Shown here: positions 7,918 through 16,992 of the stretch, piece after piece
Numbering within the stretch: the first letter of the stretch is position 1
Layout of the letters: each line of letters opens with the position of its first letter
DNA from: an uncultured Acetatifactor sp.
Lineage (GTDB): Bacteria; Bacillota; Clostridia; Lachnospirales; Lachnospiraceae
Reading direction: 5' to 3'
DNA: 24,712 nucleotides
Assembly (NCBI GenBank): GCA_910586775.1
Contig: CAJUJN010000060.1
Location: 1 to 24,712 of the forward strand
Program-made: the position numbers and the translations under genes
The notes under the pieces: model-generated
Told to the model about the DNA's origin: nothing
Database searches by the model: none
The model's input: the letters and a program-made list of their open reading frames with translations, nothing else

Positions 7918-8301
7918 TTATTTCATAAAACGCAATTTCCTCGTATGTTTTATTGTTTTTATATCTTTTAAGCAAAATAAAAATTTTACTGGATTCTGGT
8001 TACAACCTGCAGGTCTTCTCCATAATCTCAGTATTGAACAGCCAATGACAACTGTCAAACAAAAAAAGCGAGATAAAATCAGCATGGCGTGAATGTAGAA
8101 AATCACCTGCTTTGACAGCGAAATGAAAAAGGAGACGGCACTCAGGATGCTAAAAAGAAGCAACATGACAATCGAGTAAACTGCGGAAGATGCAGGTCTT
8201 AGTGTTTCTGAGGTAGAACATTTCGCCGGACTATGGTAGTTTTGAAACCAATTTAGAAAAAGTAAATGTGCAGATCCCGTAACAAGAAAGCCGAAGGCCG
8301 A
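7918..8301 (-). pseudogene. Relic of a membrane protein (5'-truncated, no start codon)
   Basis: The minus-strand frame is open for 127 codons from a TGA at 8302-8304 to a stop at 7918. The first in-frame ATG is at 8166 and has no ribosome site. The translation looks protein-like on both sides of that ATG: an amphipathic opening with GSAHLLFLNWFQNYH, a polar loop with TSETLRPASSAVYS, two long hydrophobic segments, then a basic tail ending KLRFMK. This suggests the C-terminal piece of a membrane protein whose 5' end has been lost. I do not recognise the family. The rest of the 7811-8487 gap holds only the candidate promoter and the hairpin listed here. It could also be chance coding in AT-rich DNA. 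Confidence 0.35.
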
Positions 8302-8329
8302 TCAAAAATTTAATATTACAGCCATAAAG

Positions 8330-8370
8330 CAGGGAAATAACTGTAGATTCAAATTTATTTCCCTGTTTTT
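8330..8370 (+). terminator. Intrinsic terminator oriented to the plus strand
   Basis: Perfect 11-bp arms CAGGGAAATAA (8330-8340) and TTATTTCCCTG (8355-8365) with a 14-nt loop are followed at once by TTTTT (8366-8370). On the minus strand the flank after the stem is only CTTTATGG, so the strong direction is plus, where no intact gene is visible upstream. It may still serve weakly for the sulfatase operon ending at 8488. Confidence 0.65.
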
Positions 8371-8487
8371 ATGTGGCGTTTTTTCAGAAACCTGTGGATA
8401 TAGGCAATGCTGATAAGTCCATATCCTTGTACAGCGTCAGGGCGATTACAGAAATGTGAAAGGGATTAAGCTTATGAATATTTAATT

Positions 8488-10122
8488 TTATGGCCTGTTT
8501 CCATAGCTTCCGTCCACGTCAAACGTCAGCTCCTGCACCCCTGTCTTCTTCTTTGAGGAAACCCGTTTTTTGTTCAGTTCCTGCAAAAAGAGCTCTTCAT
8601 CCAAAGGAAGCGTAACCTCACGTCCAAGCCAGCCCGACAGATGCATGGCATTGGAAATCTCCACTCCAAGTCTCCTGTACTGCTCGGCCGGTGCCTCTGC
8701 TTCCCGCATCCCGGCCACCAGTTTTTTACACATTTCAGTTTCTTTTTCCGCATCCTTTAAGTTGTGAAGCTGTTCGTAATCGGTCTCCAGATCATAGAGA
8801 CAGGATTCCATGACATACTCGATATTGCCCGAGTAATCTTCCGGAAACAGAACCGGAATCCTGTAAACCGGATACCGTGTATAGGGAAGGAACCTTCCCA
8901 TCTCTATCGCCTCCGCATACCGCTCGTCAAAATATCTCCAGCAGGTGGAAGGAATCCCACAGTACTGATATAGAGGCCCATTTTCTCTGCTCGCCGGTGC
9001 TCTGAAATAAGTATATCTGCCATCATAAACATTGACCGCCCGGCCAAACCAGCCATAGATCACCTGTTCCCTGAGACTGCTCTTTTTCCTGACAACGTCC
9101 AGAAGACTCATGCCTTTGACCCGATCCGGCACAGCACAGCTGTGATGCTGCAATATCGTCGGCATAAGGTCTATATTCTGTGTCAGCTCCTTAATCCTTT
9201 TCCCTGCTTCCTTCCCGCCGGGGAAATGGATCATCAGCGGAATATGCGCCATTTCATTATACGCGTGCATAATATTCTTCCCTGTAAAGCCATGCTCTCC
9301 CAGCATATGCCCGTGATCCGTTGTAAAAATGATCAACGTATCTTCATACATCCCGTTATCTTTCAAGGTCTGCAGCAATCTCCCAAACCAGTGGTCCGCC
9401 ATGCTCAGCGTTCCGAGGTAGCACTTTTCCAGATGCTCCACCGCGTCCGCAGGCTCCGTCACCTCCGCATAGCTGGGCCAGCAGAATTCTCTGCCCGTAT
9501 AATCATCCTCATACATTCTGTGATATTTTTCCGGGCAATCGAATGGCTCATGCGGATCAAAGCTTTCCACCATAAGAAAGAAATCATCCGCTCCCCTGTT
9601 TTGTTCCACCCACTCACAGGCCGAACGGAAGGTTCTCGGTGAAGGATATTCCTCCTCCGTGACAAATCTGGTTTTGTTCAGCAGATACTGGGAGGATTTC
9701 TTCCCATAGCTTTCCGGATCAACCGGCGGCTGCTTCACACGCGAAATCCAGGTATCAAATTCCTGCCCCCTGTGGTATTCCCACGTATTGAACAGATAAC
9801 AGTAATTTTCACCTCCGATCTCAAAATAATGCGTATGGTCGGTCGTTATATGTGTAAATACACCGTTCTGCCGCAGCACCTGTGGCAGCGTGATATCAAA
9901 GGGTTCAATCCCACCCCAGCCTCTTTCCAAAAACTGCATTCTCCCTGTAAAAATATCTCTCCTGGCCGGCATACAGGGCGCCGACCCGATAAAATGATTA
10001 TCATAGACAGCACAGTCTGCTGAAAAAGCATCTATATTGGGTGTGATCCCCTTCGCCATTTCGTTATATGTCCTTAAATATCTTCGATTCAATGTATCCA
10101 TCAATATCAATACTGTTTTCAT
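8488..10122 (-). CDS. Cytoplasmic Cys-type sulfatase 1 (S1 family)
   Basis: A 544-residue type I sulfatase that hydrolyses a sulfate ester. The maturation signature C50-M-P-A-R followed by a TGR marks the cysteine that becomes formylglycine. Metal/active-site motifs are D9 and N12 in LILMDTLNRRYL, DHTHYFEIGG (about residues 94-103), and TTDHGHMLGEHG in the middle. The ATG at 10122 starts exactly at the fold's first strand and follows an AGGGAAAG ribosome site; the longer frame to 10203 overlaps the permease end and adds non-conserved residues. No signal peptide or lipobox is seen, so it should act in the cytoplasm on imported substrate. It lies 22 bp after the second permease gene, as the last gene of the importer operon. 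It needs formylglycine maturation, probably by the anSME at 17824-18963. The substrate is unknown. Confidence 0.92.
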   Translation of the reverse strand: MKTVLILMDTLNRRYLRTYNEMAKGITPNIDAFSADCAVYDNHFIGSAPCMPARRDIFTGRMQFLERGWGGIEPFDITLPQVLRQNGVFTHITTDHTHYFEIGGENYCYLFNTWEYHRGQEFDTWISRVKQPPVDPESYGKKSSQYLLNKTRFVTEEEYPSPRTFRSACEWVEQNRGADDFFLMVESFDPHEPFDCPEKYHRMYEDDYTGREFCWPSYAEVTEPADAVEHLEKCYLGTLSMADHWFGRLLQTLKDNGMYEDTLIIFTTDHGHMLGEHGFTGKNIMHAYNEMAHIPLMIHFPGGKEAGKRIKELTQNIDLMPTILQHHSCAVPDRVKGMSLLDVVRKKSSLREQVIYGWFGRAVNVYDGRYTYFRAPASRENGPLYQYCGIPSTCWRYFDERYAEAIEMGRFLPYTRYPVYRIPVLFPEDYSGNIEYVMESCLYDLETDYEQLHNLKDAEKETEMCKKLVAGMREAEAPAEQYRRLGVEISNAMHLSGWLGREVTLPLDEELFLQELNKKRVSSKKKTGVQELTFDVDGSYGNRP

Positions 10123-10144
10123 AAACTTTCCCTTTCCCTCTCTG

Positions 10145-11011
10145 TTATCCTTTAATTCCGGTTGTGACAATTCCCTCCACGAAGTATTTCTGCATAAATA
10201 CATACATCACAAGAAGCGGGAGCATGATCAGGGTAGTGGCTGCCATCAGATAATTCCACTGTGTAATGAACTCCTCCTTAAAAACGCTCAATGCAAGCTG
10301 CACCGTCCACATATTCTTTCGCGTTGTAATGATCAACGGCCAGGTATACTCATTCCAGGTGCTTGTCGTTTTAAATACGATCAATGTGGCAAATATAGAC
10401 TTACTCAGCGGAAGATATATCCTGACAAACGCTCCCATCCTGGACAGTCCGTCTATCTTGGCCGCATCATCCAGTGATTTCGGGAAATTCATAAAAAACT
10501 GCCGGAACAAAAATACACCGAAAGCCCCCGCAATATAAGGCGCCACCATGCCTGCATAAGTATTGACCAGACCGGTCCCTCCCTGCCCCAGAATATTGTT
10601 ACCTCCCATAAGCGGAAAGTACTTCATCGCCACAAAATTGGGCAGCATGGTAACCTGCTGCGGTATCATCATCCCTACAAGTGCCAGCAGAAACAGAAAA
10701 TCCTTCCCCTTAAACGTCATTCTTGCAAACGCATATCCCGCCAGGGAATTGATCACCAGACTGATGACCACGGACAACACTGTGGTATAGAAGGAATTCC
10801 AGAAAAACCTCCCCCAGTCGGACGACCTCATGGCCTCCACATAATTGGAAAACTGCCAGCGCTCCGGCCAGAGCCGGAACGCTGCACTTGAAATTTCAGC
10901 CGGAGTTTTCAAAGAAGTGGAAACCATAATCAGAAAGGGAATGATGATTATCACACAAAATAAAAGCATGAATACAAACAGAATGATCCGCGTGCTCTTT
11001 TTTATTCTCAT
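10145..11011 (-). CDS. Carbohydrate ABC transporter permease, CUT1 MalG/UgpE type
   Basis: A 288-residue inner-membrane permease with about six hydrophobic segments. The cytoplasmic EAA loop, which contacts the ATPase, is visible as LDDAAKIDGLSRMGAFVRIYLPL split over the expected region near residue 190, and the C-terminus ends VTTGIKG as in many MalG-type proteins. It pairs with the permease encoded 12 bp upstream and the binding protein before that. No ATPase gene is in the operon; CUT1 importers of Firmicutes commonly share a housekeeping MsmX/MsmK-type ATPase encoded elsewhere, which is assumed here. The substrate is predicted to be the sulfated oligosaccharide or sugar acted on by the sulfatase in the same operon. 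Confidence 0.93.
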   Translation of the reverse strand: MRIKKSTRIILFVFMLLFCVIIIIPFLIMVSTSLKTPAEISSAAFRLWPERWQFSNYVEAMRSSDWGRFFWNSFYTTVLSVVISLVINSLAGYAFARMTFKGKDFLFLLALVGMMIPQQVTMLPNFVAMKYFPLMGGNNILGQGGTGLVNTYAGMVAPYIAGAFGVFLFRQFFMNFPKSLDDAAKIDGLSRMGAFVRIYLPLSKSIFATLIVFKTTSTWNEYTWPLIITTRKNMWTVQLALSVFKEEFITQWNYLMAATTLIMLPLLVMYVFMQKYFVEGIVTTGIKG

Positions 11012-11023
11012 CGTCTTCTCCCC

Positions 11024-11911
11024 CTATCCAATATCCAAATCCTGTCCCTGATTGCCATACCGAAAATTTAACAGCGTAAAGACAAGGATAATAAGTAACA
11101 GAAACACCGCTTCCGCGGCACCATAGCCCATCCGATATTCCGTAAAGGCCCTTGTATAGATCTGATGCACGATCGTAGTCGTTGCATTCATGGGACCGCC
11201 GCCAGTCATGACATTCACCTGCTCAAATACATTAAACGCATTGATCACACCCGTAATCACGATAAAGAAAGTTACCGGCCTCAGCATGGGTATTGTAATG
11301 CTGAAAACCTTCTGCAGACAGCCCGCGCCGTCTATCGATGCCGCCTCATACAGATAGGAAGGAATATTATTCAATCCGGCAATATATAACGTCATATAAT
11401 AGCCGATTCCCTTCCACACTCCCATAACGATCATGGCTCCCAGAGCCAGTTTCTCATCGTACAGCCATTGTCTGGCTTCCAGACCCAGTGTCTCCAGCAT
11501 TACGTTAAATACACCGTTTGTCGGATCGTACAGCCAAAGCCACACCATAGACATGGATACCATCGAAGTGACATACGGCAGATAGATAAATCCTCTGAAA
11601 AAACGGGTTCCCCAAAGTGCGGCACTGTTTAACGCCAATGCCAGAACAAACCCCAAAACAAGCGTCATAAACACCGTAAATATTACATAGATCAATGTAT
11701 TCAGCACTGATTTCCAAAACAAACCGTCATGAGCCAGCACAAAATAATTCTTCAACCCGACAAAAGAGATGGTTTTCAAGTTAAAGTCTGTAAAGCTCAG
11801 GGTAATGTTGACAACAATCGGAAGCAGTACAAACAGAAGAAAAAACATATAGTATGGAGCAATAAACCAATAGGCACACCGGTCGATTGTAACGTCCTTT
11901 TTCTTTTTCAT
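11024..11911 (-). CDS. Carbohydrate ABC transporter permease, CUT1 MalF/UgpA type
   Basis: A 295-residue permease with about six membrane segments. The EAA loop is visible as YLYEAASIDGAGCLQKVF near residue 193, and the MTGGGPMNATTT segment is characteristic of MalF/UgpA-type subunits. The ATG at 11911 was chosen because it begins a basic stretch (MKKKKD) before the first membrane segment and has a G-rich site just upstream; a GTG at 11926 is possible but has no ribosome site. It lies between the binding-protein gene (23 bp upstream) and the second permease gene (12 bp downstream), in the classic binding protein-permease-permease order of CUT1 sugar importers. Confidence 0.92.
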   Translation of the reverse strand: MKKKKDVTIDRCAYWFIAPYYMFFLLFVLLPIVVNITLSFTDFNLKTISFVGLKNYFVLAHDGLFWKSVLNTLIYVIFTVFMTLVLGFVLALALNSAALWGTRFFRGFIYLPYVTSMVSMSMVWLWLYDPTNGVFNVMLETLGLEARQWLYDEKLALGAMIVMGVWKGIGYYMTLYIAGLNNIPSYLYEAASIDGAGCLQKVFSITIPMLRPVTFFIVITGVINAFNVFEQVNVMTGGGPMNATTTIVHQIYTRAFTEYRMGYGAAEAVFLLLIILVFTLLNFRYGNQGQDLDIG

Positions 11912-11934
11912 CCAAACCCCCGCCACTTTATCTG

Positions 11935-13305
11935 TTATTGTATTTCCTTTTCCAGCTGTGAAAGCGCATCCTGTAATGCCTGCTGCGCCGTTTTCTTTCC
12001 ATTGATGACTTCTTCATAGGCAACGGACACATATTTATTGTAGACACTGACCCATGGAACCGTAGCCTTTCCTTTACCGTTTTCCACATAGTCAAGGACT
12101 GCCTGATTCAACTCTGCATCACCCGACTGAATAAACTGTTCTTCCAGGGACTTTTTCACAATGGGGACCTTGGAATCTTCCGTCCTCATCCACACAATCT
12201 CGTTGGAAAGCATATGTTCTATAAACAGCCATGCTTCTTCTTTATGCCGTGAAGCAGCTCCCATTGCTATCAGCTGATAGCCACAGAAGGAGACGCCGGG
12301 GTCCGAGCCATCCTTTGACATTACCGGCATATATCCCACCTCGATCTCCGGATTATCCTGCTTAAACTGTCCGACCTGCTGCGGATTCAGATTGCTGATC
12401 GCCGCCATACCCTTCATAAAGGGTCTTTCATCCCCCTTCTGCTGATCATGTGGTATGGACACATTCATCTGCGCCAGCTCTCCCAGGAAGGTCAACGCCT
12501 CAACAGCACCCTGATCCGTAAATGCGGGCTTCAGATTCAATTCGTCGATTACCTGCGAACCCGCACTGCGCATATATGGCTCAGTGAAGACAAGGGAACT
12601 GTCAATCGATGGAATATCCAGGCCGGCAAACACCACCTTATCGCCTTCTCTCTTTGTCAACGCTTCGGCAGCGTCTTTCAGCTCTTCCCACGTAGCCGGA
12701 GGATTCTCCGGATCCAAACCCGCTTCCGTAAACTTGTCCCTGCGAAATGCATAGACCTGTGGATTTGGAAAGATCCCCAGTGCAACCTGTTCTCCCTGGT
12801 ATTTCCCCATTTCGTAGGCACTGTCGAACAGGTCGTCTTTCTCCTCCCATGTCTCTATAAACCTGTCCAGATTCTCGAAATCTCCCAAGGCTCCTCTGGA
12901 TCCGACTTCCGCCAGCACAAGCTGGATAACATCAGGATATGTGTCACTCAGTACAGCCGCATTCAACTTAGTCTCCTGATCGGAGATCGTAGAAGACATG
13001 CCTGTGATCTCCACCTTGATACCAGGATATTTCGCTTCAAAAGAATCCACACATTTCTGTGCAAATTCCGTATCAGCCTGGGATGTTCCCTGATGCCAGA
13101 ATTGAATCGTCACCTGCTCACCGCTTCCTGCGTTATCCCCGGCAGCCGTTTCCTGTACCACTTCCTGCTCGACAGCCTTATTACCGTCCTTGTCCGCACT
13201 TTCCCCCGCCGATGCCTGTGTATTCCCGCTGTTCCCACAGCCTGTCAGCAGCACTGCTCCAAGTACCATTGCCATGATTCTCTGTAATCTGGTTCCTTTC
13301 CACAT
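11935..13305 (-). CDS. Extracellular solute-binding lipoprotein, sugar ABC importer (family 1)
   Basis: A 456-residue family 1 sugar-binding protein. A lipoprotein signal peptide ends in the lipobox LLTGC with the lipidated cysteine at C23, followed by a low-complexity acidic linker to about residue 60. The mature domain begins VTIQFWHQGTSQAD and keeps the usual features of the family (SDTYPDVIQL, GLDPENPPATWEEL, the region FMKGMAAISN). It should capture the substrate at the cell surface and deliver it to the two permeases encoded next. A strong GGAGAGG ribosome site precedes the ATG. It is the first gene of the operon and diverges from the sensor kinase gene; by analogy with other YesMN-linked importers, the AraC-type regulator probably activates it. 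Confidence 0.93.
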   Translation of the reverse strand: MWKGTRLQRIMAMVLGAVLLTGCGNSGNTQASAGESADKDGNKAVEQEVVQETAAGDNAGSGEQVTIQFWHQGTSQADTEFAQKCVDSFEAKYPGIKVEITGMSSTISDQETKLNAAVLSDTYPDVIQLVLAEVGSRGALGDFENLDRFIETWEEKDDLFDSAYEMGKYQGEQVALGIFPNPQVYAFRRDKFTEAGLDPENPPATWEELKDAAEALTKREGDKVVFAGLDIPSIDSSLVFTEPYMRSAGSQVIDELNLKPAFTDQGAVEALTFLGELAQMNVSIPHDQQKGDERPFMKGMAAISNLNPQQVGQFKQDNPEIEVGYMPVMSKDGSDPGVSFCGYQLIAMGAASRHKEEAWLFIEHMLSNEIVWMRTEDSKVPIVKKSLEEQFIQSGDAELNQAVLDYVENGKGKATVPWVSVYNKYVSVAYEEVINGKKTAQQALQDALSQLEKEIQ

Positions 13306-13402
13306 AATTCCTCTCCTTCCTTAAAACAATCTACGCTCTCTTCGAAGGCCTTCTTTCTTTGTATAGACATCTTATCATCTCTCTTATCGAATTACTTCTC
13401 CT

Positions 13403-13416
13403 ATCTACTGGTAGAT
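13403..13416. promoter_or_regulatory. Small palindrome upstream of the importer operon
   Basis: ATCTAC-TG-GTAGAT is a perfect 6-bp inverted repeat with a 2-bp centre, about 100 bp upstream of the binding-protein start codon. Its size and place fit a regulator site, but only one copy is seen and no protein can be assigned. Confidence 0.25.
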
Positions 13417-13530
13417 TTGAAATATATTCTCCTGTTTTTCCCGCTTTCTTTTGTATATTTTTGTTTTTATAAAATCTTTCGAATCTTTTCTCTTATCTTT
13501 TGATTGTGCAATGTATATATCCGCGGCGGT

Positions 13531-13559
13531 TTGCCAACCCTGTTTTTGTATTATATACT
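13531..13559 (+). promoter_or_regulatory. Strong sigma-A-type promoter for the YesMN-like operon
   Basis: TTGCCA (13531-13536) and TATACT (13554-13559) are separated by exactly 17 bp; each hexamer matches the consensus at five of six positions. Transcription should start near 13566, giving a leader of about 60 bases with GGAGG at 13616-13620 before the kinase ATG at 13629. The rest of the 13306-13628 gap is AT-rich, with the palindrome and direct repeats listed separately. Confidence 0.6.
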
Positions 13560-13572
13560 ATAACAAAACGGG

Positions 13573-13601
13573 TAAAACTCGTTTGCGATTAAAACTCGTT
13601 T
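13573..13601. repeat. 12-bp direct repeat in the sensor-kinase leader
   Basis: TAAAACTCGTTT occurs exactly at 13573-13584 and 13590-13601, a 17-bp period. A third related element in inverted sense (AAAACG at 13565-13570) precedes them. All lie just downstream of the predicted start site of the kinase operon, where a bound protein could block or modulate transcription. Candidates are the AraC-type regulator encoded by the same operon or another local regulator. Confidence 0.5.
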
Positions 13602-13628
13602 TATTCATCTTATCTGGAGGTATTCAAG

Positions 13629-15416
13629 ATGTGGAATAAAAAAAGTATTTCTTTTCAGATAATCATGACGGTAGTTATGTCGTTCCCTGCCCTGTTCCTT
13701 TTTTTCTCCATACTCACAACAAGGCTATACTACAAAAATGTAGCCGATATCATGCAGGAATCTCAACAGCACTCTCTTACCCAGCTGAACGAAAGTTTTG
13801 ATACATTTTATCAGCAGATCATCTATATTTTGATCCAGCTCTCCGGTGATTCCTCCCTGAAACAATATCTCACAAAAAAGCCGGAGGATACCTTTGAGTA
13901 TTATCGAATGCAGCAATACGTACACGATTTTCTCCAGACCTATACCGGGTTTTTCCCCAATTCCAACATCCACCTGATCCTGTATGGAGAAAACGGCCAG
14001 ACCTATACCACATACAATGAGACCCTGCACCTGGAACATACGGGAATTCTCGATGAGGACTTCGTAAAACAGGCCGAAAGAAATCACCGCCGTATCGGCA
14101 TATCTTATTTTTACCCGGGGCTTACCCCCTACACCGAAAACGAAAATTACATTTATTTTGCGCACGCCCTGTACGATCCCTACCGCTCCAGATATTATGG
14201 CACAATTCTGGTCGTGATAGACGAAGCCTGTGTCACCAGGCTTTACGCCGACCTGCTGCAGGAAAACAATTACTTCTCCGTCATCGCTGAGGACGGATTT
14301 GTCATCTCGGACAGCAGGGACAAACTGCCAAACGATCACGATCCTTCCCTTCTCGCCATCGCCCGAAGGCAGGCTCCTGGTGTTCTGGAATACAAAGATG
14401 AAAAATGGATTCCCTGCGCCGTATATAACCAGTATTTTGACTTTTATATTTTACAGCTGACAAAATACAATGCCATTACATCCAGAGTTTCCCCCTCCGT
14501 CCTGCGTATTTTGAAATTATGTTGCACCGCCCAGCTTGTCCTGACCGGTATTCTTGTATATCTTTTTAAGAAGATCACGCGCCCGATCCACCGGCTGGCC
14601 ATTGCCATGCAGAACGTTACAGACAAAGATCTCCTCATCCGCCCTCAGAGAATGGAATTCACGGGATGTTCAGAAGCCCGACTGCTCGGAGACAGCTTCA
14701 ATGAAATGTTCTCCAAACTGGAATACTATACAAAAAAGCTGATCCAGGAACAAAATACCCGCTACGCAGCTGAATTGAATTCCCTGCAGCATCAGATCAA
14801 TCCCCATTTTATTTATAACACGCTGGCCTCCATTAAATACCTGTCTATGGCAGGGCAGCGCGAAAAAGTGATCGCCGGAATTAATTCCCTCACAAAACTT
14901 CTGCGGAAAACACTGGGCGACAGCAGGGAGACAATTCCTCTGGAACAGGAACTAAATCTTCTTCAAGATTACTTCTCCATTCAACAGCTGCGTTACGGAG
15001 ACGGCATCCGGCTTTGTCTGAATATTCGGGAAGAATGCCTGTCGGTGGAGGTTCCACGTTTTTTCCTGCAGCCCCTTGTGGAGAACTCCATATTCCACGG
15101 CTTTTCAACCAGCCTGCCCAACGGCTGTATCAGTATCTATGCCACAATAAGCGGCACCCTTATGAAACTGGAGATCATGGATAACGGAAGCGGGATCCCC
15201 GAAGACATACTGGCTCACATCATGGATATTTCCGCCAGAAACAATCAAGACAGCCTTACCAAAATAGGACTGAAAAATATTGAGGACCGCATTAAAATGA
15301 TCTATGGGCCAGCCTACGGTCTTGCCATAACCAGTTCCCCAGGCTATGGCACCCAGGTTGTTATACAGCTTCCCATCACAGATGCCGGAAAAGACAAAAC
15401 AGACGAAAGGAATTAA
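13629..15416 (+). CDS. YesM-like sensor histidine kinase
   Basis: A 595-residue sensor of the YesM type. One membrane segment (about 10-31) is followed by an external sensing region of about 250 residues (probably a Cache-like fold), a second membrane segment (about 292-312), a HAMP linker (about 313-368) and a His_kinase domain with QINPHFIYNTL (predicted phospho-histidine H393). The ATPase domain has PLVENSIFHG and DNGSGIPEDI. The gene starts after GGAGG at 8-base spacing and is followed 7 bp later by its response regulator. YesMN-type systems next to CUT1 importers usually sense an external sugar and switch on uptake and catabolism; here the expected cue is the sulfated substrate or a product. 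The ligand is not readable from sequence. Confidence 0.93.
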   Translation: MWNKKSISFQIIMTVVMSFPALFLFFSILTTRLYYKNVADIMQESQQHSLTQLNESFDTFYQQIIYILIQLSGDSSLKQYLTKKPEDTFEYYRMQQYVHDFLQTYTGFFPNSNIHLILYGENGQTYTTYNETLHLEHTGILDEDFVKQAERNHRRIGISYFYPGLTPYTENENYIYFAHALYDPYRSRYYGTILVVIDEACVTRLYADLLQENNYFSVIAEDGFVISDSRDKLPNDHDPSLLAIARRQAPGVLEYKDEKWIPCAVYNQYFDFYILQLTKYNAITSRVSPSVLRILKLCCTAQLVLTGILVYLFKKITRPIHRLAIAMQNVTDKDLLIRPQRMEFTGCSEARLLGDSFNEMFSKLEYYTKKLIQEQNTRYAAELNSLQHQINPHFIYNTLASIKYLSMAGQREKVIAGINSLTKLLRKTLGDSRETIPLEQELNLLQDYFSIQQLRYGDGIRLCLNIREECLSVEVPRFFLQPLVENSIFHGFSTSLPNGCISIYATISGTLMKLEIMDNGSGIPEDILAHIMDISARNNQDSLTKIGLKNIEDRIKMIYGPAYGLAITSSPGYGTQVVIQLPITDAGKDKTDERN

Positions 15417-15423
15417 CATAGAG

Positions 15424-16968
15424 ATGAAAAATTTGCTGAAAATAGTTATTATTGACGATGAGATGATCCTGCGAAACGGCCTTAAATATCTATGTGATTG
15501 GGAAGAATACGGATTTACCATTGTCGGAGAAGCCTCTAACGGCATGGAAGGATTGCATATGATACAACGCCTTCACCCCGATATTGTCATCACGGATATC
15601 GTCATGCCGGAGATGGACGGTATCAGCCTGACCGCACAGATCAAAAAACAGTTTCCGGACATCCACATTATTGTCCTCAGCAGTTATGATAATTTTTCAT
15701 ATGCAAAATCCAGTTTTAAGCTCGGCGTCGCCGACTATCTGCTAAAACCCGAATTGGAGACCGATGACCTGCTGGATCTGCTCAAGACATTGGGCCATCT
15801 TTCCAATCCCACTCCCGAAAAGAACTCCGCCGCCGAGTTCTTTCAGGAAATTCTCACCTTTTATAATCTGGATGATGCGCAATGCATCTCGGAATTTCGC
15901 TCCAGGGGTGTCCAGTTTCAGGAAAGCATCCCCTACACACTGCTGGTCGCCTCCTATCAGGGAAGTCTGCCCGTTCATCGGCTGCTGCCCCTTCTTACGG
16001 AGATTTCTCTGACCTTTTTTCCGGAATATGCCTGCATTTCCTGTGTGACCAGCCAGGGATATCTGTGTGTCCTTCTGCAGCCTGCTGCCGAAGCAGTTTC
16101 CCCGTCCGCTTCCCGCCTGTCGGCATATGCCTGTCATCTGGAACAGCGTCTGGAAACCCGTTTTACCTTTGCCTGTGCCGCCCCATCCTGCACACTCTGC
16201 CGGCTCTCTCAGATTTATCAGGAAATGTGTGGACTCCTTTCCTACAGTTTCTATTTCCCGGAAAAGAAGATTCTATTCCCGGAAGATGTGCATAAATGCG
16301 ACCTCACCTTTCCCGATGCTGTTTTCGCAAAGTATCTGGATCCCCTGCGCATTGCCGATGCCGGAAAACTTGTCATTGATCATCTGGAGAACGCCGCAGC
16401 ACAAGCCGGTATGGATGTTTTTACCCTGAAAAAACAGGTTGAAAACGCAGTCTACATGCTTATACAGGCGCTCACAGACGCCTCATTTTATACGGATGAA
16501 ATTAATGCCGAAAAGATCATGCTGTTCAAAAGAATGGATCTTTCTCCAGACTTTAATTCTCTCAGACTAATTCTCGATGAAACTTTTGCCAGACTGGAAG
16601 CTATTGTGCAGAAAGGTACACTTGAAAGAGAGGGCAGTCTTTTTTACAGAATTGAAGAATATATTCGGCAAAACTGTGAGCAGGATCTGAAACTTTACGA
16701 TCTGGCCAGACAATTCCATCTAAACTACACTTATCTGTCTACTCTCTTTTACCAGAATACTGAAGAACACTTTTCCGACTATCTTAATCGTACAAGAGTG
16801 GAGAAAGCCAAAGAGCTTTTGCGTACAAACAACAATTCCATCCAATACATCGGCGAAAAATGCGGCTTTGTAAACCAGGGTTATTTTTCTAAAATATTCA
16901 AAAAATTTACCGGCTGTTCCCCCAGGGAATATCAAAAGCTGTACCGCAAAGGTTCCCCCTTACCATAA
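15424..16968 (+). CDS. YesN-like response regulator, REC plus AraC DNA-binding domain
   Basis: A 514-residue regulator. The receiver domain has D11/D12, the predicted phospho-acceptor D58 in DIVITDIVMPEMDG and K108 in DYLLKPE. A long middle region (about 130-400) without recognisable motif is normal for this group. The C-terminus carries two helix-turn-helix motifs of the AraC family (about 415-510), with LNYTYLSTLFYQNT and the ending GYFSKIFKKFTGCSPREYQKL. The ATG at 15424 begins the receiver fold directly; a frame from 15346 lies inside the kinase gene and is not credible. It shares the kinase transcript. The likely targets are the divergent importer/sulfatase operon and perhaps its own promoter. 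The gene ends 24 bp from the convergent TauE-like gene. Confidence 0.93.
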   Translation: MKNLLKIVIIDDEMILRNGLKYLCDWEEYGFTIVGEASNGMEGLHMIQRLHPDIVITDIVMPEMDGISLTAQIKKQFPDIHIIVLSSYDNFSYAKSSFKLGVADYLLKPELETDDLLDLLKTLGHLSNPTPEKNSAAEFFQEILTFYNLDDAQCISEFRSRGVQFQESIPYTLLVASYQGSLPVHRLLPLLTEISLTFFPEYACISCVTSQGYLCVLLQPAAEAVSPSASRLSAYACHLEQRLETRFTFACAAPSCTLCRLSQIYQEMCGLLSYSFYFPEKKILFPEDVHKCDLTFPDAVFAKYLDPLRIADAGKLVIDHLENAAAQAGMDVFTLKKQVENAVYMLIQALTDASFYTDEINAEKIMLFKRMDLSPDFNSLRLILDETFARLEAIVQKGTLEREGSLFYRIEEYIRQNCEQDLKLYDLARQFHLNYTYLSTLFYQNTEEHFSDYLNRTRVEKAKELLRTNNNSIQYIGEKCGFVNQGYFSKIFKKFTGCSPREYQKLYRKGSPLP

Positions 16969-16992
16969 AATTCATTCGTTTCCGATATCCGC

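Noticed and set aside
8174..8236. Short plus-strand peptide ending SEVEHFAGLW before the plus-oriented terminator
   Set aside because: Only about 20 codons after an in-frame stop, with no start or ribosome site. The opposite strand gives a longer, more convincing membrane-protein relic.
12448..13287. Long plus-strand frame opposite the solute-binding protein gene
   Set aside because: The composition is typical of an antisense shadow, and the minus-strand frame has a lipobox and the full binding-protein fold.
13380..13497. TCTCTTATC repeated at 13380-13388 and 13489-13497
   Set aside because: A 9-bp pyrimidine-rich match 109 bp apart in AT-rich DNA is readily explained by chance.
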